This document shows positions 12,047-15,943 of a stretch of 15,943 nucleotides of DNA, piece after piece. The notes under the pieces were generated by a model. It did no database searches and was not told where the DNA came from. It was given only the letters and a program-made list of their open reading frames with translations. A program made the translations under genes and the position numbers. The stretch comes from Brevundimonas sp. (GTDB lineage: Bacteria; Pseudomonadota; Alphaproteobacteria; Caulobacterales; Caulobacteraceae), in the NCBI GenBank assembly GCA_020253595.1, contig JADCBH010000141.1:1-15943 (forward strand), given 5' to 3'. Position 1 is the stretch's first letter. Every line of letters starts with the position of its first letter.

Positions 12047-15000
12047 TCCGCATCTTGATTGGGTCGCCGGTCCGCGCTGTCTGATCCGGGCACGCGCGAC
12101 TGGCGGCGCCAGCGGATGGACAGGCTGGCGTCGCCCTGGCCGCCGAACTGGGAGCTGATGGCGAGGTTGCGGCGCACTTGCCATTCGACGTTCACGGCCG
12201 CGCCCCCTTCGCCGCCGCCAATGATCTCCAGATAGACGTCATCGGTGATGTAGCGCCCGCCTGCCACCGTGAGGGCCGATGCCTCTCCGCCGAACGACAG
12301 GCGGTCCAGCCCCGCGAGCTGCCGGAGATTGCCAATCACATCGAAGCCACCCCCGCCTGCCAACGAGGCGACGCCGGCAGCGAGCTGGGCGGCTTCGAAC
12401 GGTGACAACTGGGACGCCGAGCGCCCGAACAGCACCTGGGACAGGATCTCGTCTTGTGGCAGCTGAGGTGTGGAAGTCAGAGCGATCTCTGGACGGGCCG
12501 CTGTGCCCGTGACCCGAATGGTCGCCGTCAGGGACGGGTCTTCTCGAACAGCGGTCAGGTCCAGCCGGATAAGCGACGGATTGGTCGACAAAGACACCGA
12601 TCCCCGCTGGTCGAAGACGAACCGCTTCCCCGCGAAATCATAGTCACCGCGGACGATGCTGGCAGTTCCTGTCAGCTGGGGCTGGCTGACCGTGCCCTGA
12701 ACGCGCGCATTGACGTTGAGCAGGACATTGAGCCCCCGACCCTCGACCCGCACTTCTCCGCCCCTAGAACGCAGGCGGACGTCGAGACCGATCTGTGGAC
12801 CGCGTGATGCGGTCACTGCATCGTCTTCGACCGGGTCGCCGCCTGGGCGATTGACCTCGGCCACATCCATTCGAACTATTCCGCTTGAGCCAGGCGGATT
12901 GGCTTCGATTCGGGCCTGATCGACGTTGACTTCACCCGACAGCGTCACGTTGCCGTCTGTGGCGCGGACAACGGTCAGAGGGCCGGAAGCCCGGGCCACG
13001 GCAATGTCGTTGTCGATGATGCGAAAGCGCGTAAGGGCCAGCTCAAAGCTGGAGCCCGAGCCCTCACGCAGACCGATGCGGCCATCGCCGGAGACCGTGC
13101 CGCCCGAGCTGTCGGTGGCAGTGAAGGTCTGGATCAGGGCTGTCGTGTCGTCGAAACGGGCGGCCACGGTCATGTCATCGAGCGTCAGGCCAGAACTGTT
13201 GTCGCGGAAGCGTCCCTGAGCCAACGCCAGGCTCCCGTTGATCAGCGGAGCAGCCAAGGTCCCTCCGAGCGTGGCAGACGCGTTGACCTGCCCCGCTAGC
13301 GAGCGCTCGCCGCCGAAGAAGACATCCCAGATGGGCTGGATCTGGCCGTCGATATCGACTTCGCCCGACATGGGTCGCGTGCGGGCGATCGCAAGTCGCA
13401 GAGGCGCGGCTGAGGCCTCAACCGGAAGCGTGACATCCGCCGTCGCGTTGACGGCGTTCGTGCCCGAGGCGTTGGCCTGCAGTCGAAGGGTGTTGTTGAC
13501 GAGGGTGGCAGTGAGCCCCCCGTCAACGGTGAGCCCCCGGGGAGCGTCGATGCTGCGCAAGCCCATCAGACGAACATTGGCTGAGCCCGACAGGTCGTCG
13601 CCGGCCCCTCGCAGCGAGACGCGACCTGTGACGCTGCCGCGCAGGTCGGGAGCAATGGATCCCAGGTCAACGCTGGTCAGATCCGCCTGGACCACGGCGG
13701 CGTCCGAATCCTGACGGACTTCGCCCAGCAGCACGCCGCCGCCGACCGTCAAGTCTAGGCGGGCGACGCGGCCGTCACCAGCTATGGCGATCACAGCGGG
13801 GTTGCGGGTCGAAAACGCGATCTCGCGAATGCGGCCGTCGCCGTTGAGCGTCACGGTCTGAGCCTCGCCTGGGCGCGAATAGACGCCCGAGCCATCGAAT
13901 GCGACCGGCGTGGCTCCGCCTACGTCGGCGACCAGCGTGAACGGCAAACGCTCCAGCGTGCCTCTCCCGTTTAGCTCGAGCGTGCGGATGACGTAGCTCG
14001 ACCCAGCGAGGCGGACGTTTCGGCCGCTGACATCGAGGATGGCGGTCTCCGAGCCGGCTCCCTCGGTCAGACGGACGCGGCCGTCGGCGGTCCCGGCCGC
14101 CAGGAAGGCTCCGGGCCTGGCGGTAAAGGTAAGGTCGGCACTGGACGGCGTGTTGTTCGCCAGAGCGATTGAACCCTGAGCGGTGACGCCGCCTGCGTTC
14201 AGATCGACGTCAGACAGCCGGATGCGGTTGCCCCCGAGGAAGAAGTTCCCGGATGCCCGAGCCGGTCCGTAGTTCGATCCGGCCGTCAGCATTACGCGGC
14301 CGTCAGAGGCGTCCACGCCCCGGCGAAAACTGAGGATCAGATCCGCGTCGGTCAGGCGCAGCGCCCCGGCGGCGATACTGCCGAACCGGGCCGTCAGGTC
14401 GGCGCGAGGCTGAGCCAGCGTCCCGGTCAGGGCACCCTGGCCGGTCATGGCGCCGTCTACGGCTACGGGCCCTACGCCGAAGGGGCCGCGCGCATTCCAG
14501 TTCAGAGCCAACCGGAGCCGACCCTCGGGTTCGATCAGGCCCTTGGCCGACACCGCGCCCGCCGTGCCGGTCAGATCGGCGCGCTCGACGGCAATGCGGC
14601 CACCGTTCAAGCCTCCGGCGAGCTGGAGACGGGGGGTGGTACCCAGGAGCCGATCAAGCTCTGCCAGGCCTGTTGTCAGCCGTGTTCCCCGTCCATCGAA
14701 AGTGAGGCTCCAAGGCGCGCCGGAGCGGGCGGCGGCCGCCGTGATCGGTCCGCCGAAGACCCCGCGCGCACCCGGTCGGATACGACCGAGATCGGTAATC
14801 CGGGCTTCGCCCCTGAAGCCAAGGCCCCCGAGAAGGTTCCTCTGCCCGGAGCCGGTCAGGGTCAGCGCCTGGCCCTGGGCATCGATCCGTTGAAGCAGGA
14901 GCGCCCCGTCTGGCAGGCGGGCCGCCTCGAACTGGACGCGCGGTGACGCGCCGAGAAGAGCACCCACGATGCCTGCGCTGCGCCCGCCCGTCGCGGTGAT

Positions 15001-15943
15001 GTCTCCGGACACCGTGTATCGACCGGTCTCGGCGGACAGAGACAAGCGCCCCGCCATGGTTGAGGCCGAGTAGCTGACGAGGGTCGGTTGATCGAGCTGC
15101 ACCGTGCCAGCAAGCGCCCAGCGATCCAGGTCGCCTGTGAACACGCCTTCGTAGCGGGCTGGTCCACCGGTCTGCGAGCTTGTCAGCCGGGTGAGGGACG
15201 GCGTGGAGAGAACAAGCGCCACACCGTCCTCAAGGACGGCGCGGTCCGTCACGTCAATGCGACCGCGGGCGCTGGACTGCAGGTTGTCGGCAGTCAGCCG
15301 CCAGGCGACGCCGTGGATGGTCGCATCTTCGCCTTCCGGGACCGAGGCAAAGCCGAAGTGCGCCGTGCGGCCGATCCGGCTCACGAAGGGGGCTAGCAGG
15401 TCCGATCCGCTGAAGTCGGCAAAACCGGAGATGCGAGAGCCGGAAGTGCCATAGCGACCCCGGATGGTCAGGGGGGTGAAGTCGCCCGTGCGCACCGTTG
15501 CGCTGACCTCTTCGCCATTCACCAAAGCCGAAGCGAAGAAGGGCTGGTCGGGCGAATAGCCGAGCGAGCCGGCCAGAGGACCGCCGTTGGCCTCGTTGGC
15601 CCGCAAGTTCAGCCGAAGGACCTCGGGGCCGTCGCCGATACTGGCGATGAGACGCAGGTAGTCCCCGGGCCTGTTCAGGCTTTCGGCATTGACCGTGACC
15701 GCCTTGTCGCCAAGGCGAGGTACGCTCGCGTGACCCTCCAGTCGCCAGCGGCCGTATTCCCGGGAAAAGCCTTCGAGCAGTTCGACGTCCGCCCGGACGC
15801 TGTCGATGTCTATGCTCAGGGGGAGGGGGCGTGGCGGCTTGCCGTCGGGCGGCTCGACGTCTGGCCGACGCACTAGCCGGATCTGGCCAGCCGAGATCTC
15901 GCTGGCGTGGAAGCGGCGCGTGACGAGAGGCCAGTAAGACCAG
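12043..15943 (-). CDS. tamB: TamB-like translocation/assembly module, partial (5' end beyond window)
   Basis: A very large AsmA/DUF490-type protein of the TamB family, anchored in the inner membrane and spanning the periplasm. TamB works with the BamA-like TamA in outer-membrane protein insertion, and the family is also linked to phospholipid transport to the outer membrane. About 1299 residues are visible. The frame stays open past a GTG at 15873 to the window edge and encodes TamB-like N-terminal sequence (RFHASEISAGQIRLVRRP), so the GTG is internal and the true start lies outside. The body is long repetitive beta-strand sequence (many short runs of the type DLTGTAG, VDGAMTGQG, ADLTARFG). 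The conserved C-terminal TamB domain is plain: RGDYDFAGKRFVFDQRGSV, then VTGTAARPEIALTSTPQLPQ, DEILSQVLFG and a final VEWQVRRNLAISSQFG. tamA is usually adjacent and may lie just past the right edge. Confidence 0.93.
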   Translation of the reverse strand, partial: WSYWPLVTRRFHASEISAGQIRLVRRPDVEPPDGKPPRPLPLSIDIDSVRADVELLEGFSREYGRWRLEGHASVPRLGDKAVTVNAESLNRPGDYLRLIASIGDGPEVLRLNLRANEANGGPLAGSLGYSPDQPFFASALVNGEEVSATVRTGDFTPLTIRGRYGTSGSRISGFADFSGSDLLAPFVSRIGRTAHFGFASVPEGEDATIHGVAWRLTADNLQSSARGRIDVTDRAVLEDGVALVLSTPSLTRLTSSQTGGPARYEGVFTGDLDRWALAGTVQLDQPTLVSYSASTMAGRLSLSAETGRYTVSGDITATGGRSAGIVGALLGASPRVQFEAARLPDGALLLQRIDAQGQALTLTGSGQRNLLGGLGFRGEARITDLGRIRPGARGVFGGPITAAAARSGAPWSLTFDGRGTRLTTGLAELDRLLGTTPRLQLAGGLNGGRIAVERADLTGTAGAVSAKGLIEPEGRLRLALNWNARGPFGVGPVAVDGAMTGQGALTGTLAQPRADLTARFGSIAAGALRLTDADLILSFRRGVDASDGRVMLTAGSNYGPARASGNFFLGGNRIRLSDVDLNAGGVTAQGSIALANNTPSSADLTFTARPGAFLAAGTADGRVRLTEGAGSETAILDVSGRNVRLAGSSYVIRTLELNGRGTLERLPFTLVADVGGATPVAFDGSGVYSRPGEAQTVTLNGDGRIREIAFSTRNPAVIAIAGDGRVARLDLTVGGGVLLGEVRQDSDAAVVQADLTSVDLGSIAPDLRGSVTGRVSLRGAGDDLSGSANVRLMGLRSIDAPRGLTVDGGLTATLVNNTLRLQANASGTNAVNATADVTLPVEASAAPLRLAIARTRPMSGEVDIDGQIQPIWDVFFGGERSLAGQVNASATLGGTLAAPLINGSLALAQGRFRDNSSGLTLDDMTVAARFDDTTALIQTFTATDSSGGTVSGDGRIGLREGSGSSFELALTRFRIIDNDIAVARASGPLTVVRATDGNVTLSGEVNVDQARIEANPPGSSGIVRMDVAEVNRPGGDPVEDDAVTASRGPQIGLDVRLRSRGGEVRVEGRGLNVLLNVNARVQGTVSQPQLTGTASIVRGDYDFAGKRFVFDQRGSVSLSTNPSLIRLDLTAVREDPSLTATIRVTGTAARPEIALTSTPQLPQDEILSQVLFGRSASQLSPFEAAQLAAGVASLAGGGGFDVIGNLRQLAGLDRLSFGGEASALTVAGGRYITDDVYLEIIGGGEGGAAVNVEWQVRRNLAISSQFGGQGDASLSIRWRRQSRVPGSDSADRRPNQDAD

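Noticed and set aside
11192..12184. 330-codon minus-strand open frame across the ast promoter region and the membrane-protein gene
   Set aside because: It has compositionally biased His/Arg/Asp-rich translation and no homology. It crosses a well-supported plus-strand gene with a good ribosome site and the divergent control region.
15871..15873. GTG as the start codon of the tamB gene
   Set aside because: The frame continues open to the window edge and encodes TamB-like N-terminal sequence, so this codon is internal and the gene is truncated by the window.

Overview
The window looks like chromosomal DNA of a high-GC alphaproteobacterium, most likely Caulobacterales (Brevundimonas/Caulobacter-like). 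This is judged from base composition, protein family variants and a Caulobacter-style promoter motif; no rRNA or other decisive marker is present. Coding density is very high: every intergenic gap is under 150 bp. I see no tRNA, rRNA, CRISPR array, insertion sequence or phage gene.

Left part (1-4452). Two tandem, ATGA-overlapping genes encode exported cyclophilin-type prolyl isomerases; the first is cut by the window edge. They converge with and overlap a Ppx/GppA-family phosphatase gene. Divergent from that gene are hspQ, then phhA (phenylalanine 4-monooxygenase) with its own likely promoter. A small exported or lipoprotein-like gene is fused to phhA by an ATGA overlap.

Centre (4449-11420, all minus strand). 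A six-gene run reads, in transcription order: M20 carboxypeptidase-G2-like hydrolase, astA, astD, astB, a four-TM protein, and kgtP. AstA, AstD and AstB are the succinyltransferase, semialdehyde dehydrogenase and dihydrolase of the arginine succinyltransferase (AST) pathway. The usual astC and astE genes are missing from the cluster. The M20 enzyme keeps every metal and catalytic residue of the N-acyl-glutamate hydrolase CPG2 and is the obvious candidate for the missing succinylglutamate desuccinylase step. KgtP would move 2-oxoglutarate, the amino acceptor for the transaminase step. A 116-bp nested inverted repeat fills the astD-astB gap and supplies the Shine-Dalgarno of astB.

Right part (11421-15943). 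A 110-bp divergent promoter region separates the ast run from a small four-TM protein gene on the plus strand. That gene converges with a very large tamB gene (minus strand), which runs off the right edge of the window.

All three convergent gene pairs overlap at their 3' ends. Two of them do so through the same 4-bp CTAG palindrome, so each gene's TAG stop lies inside the other's. None of these junctions has room for a conventional intergenic terminator.

No wholly new multi-gene system was found. The best leads are the probable AstE replacement, the repeat that carries the astB ribosome-binding site, and the cysteine pair conserved in the duplicated cyclophilins.
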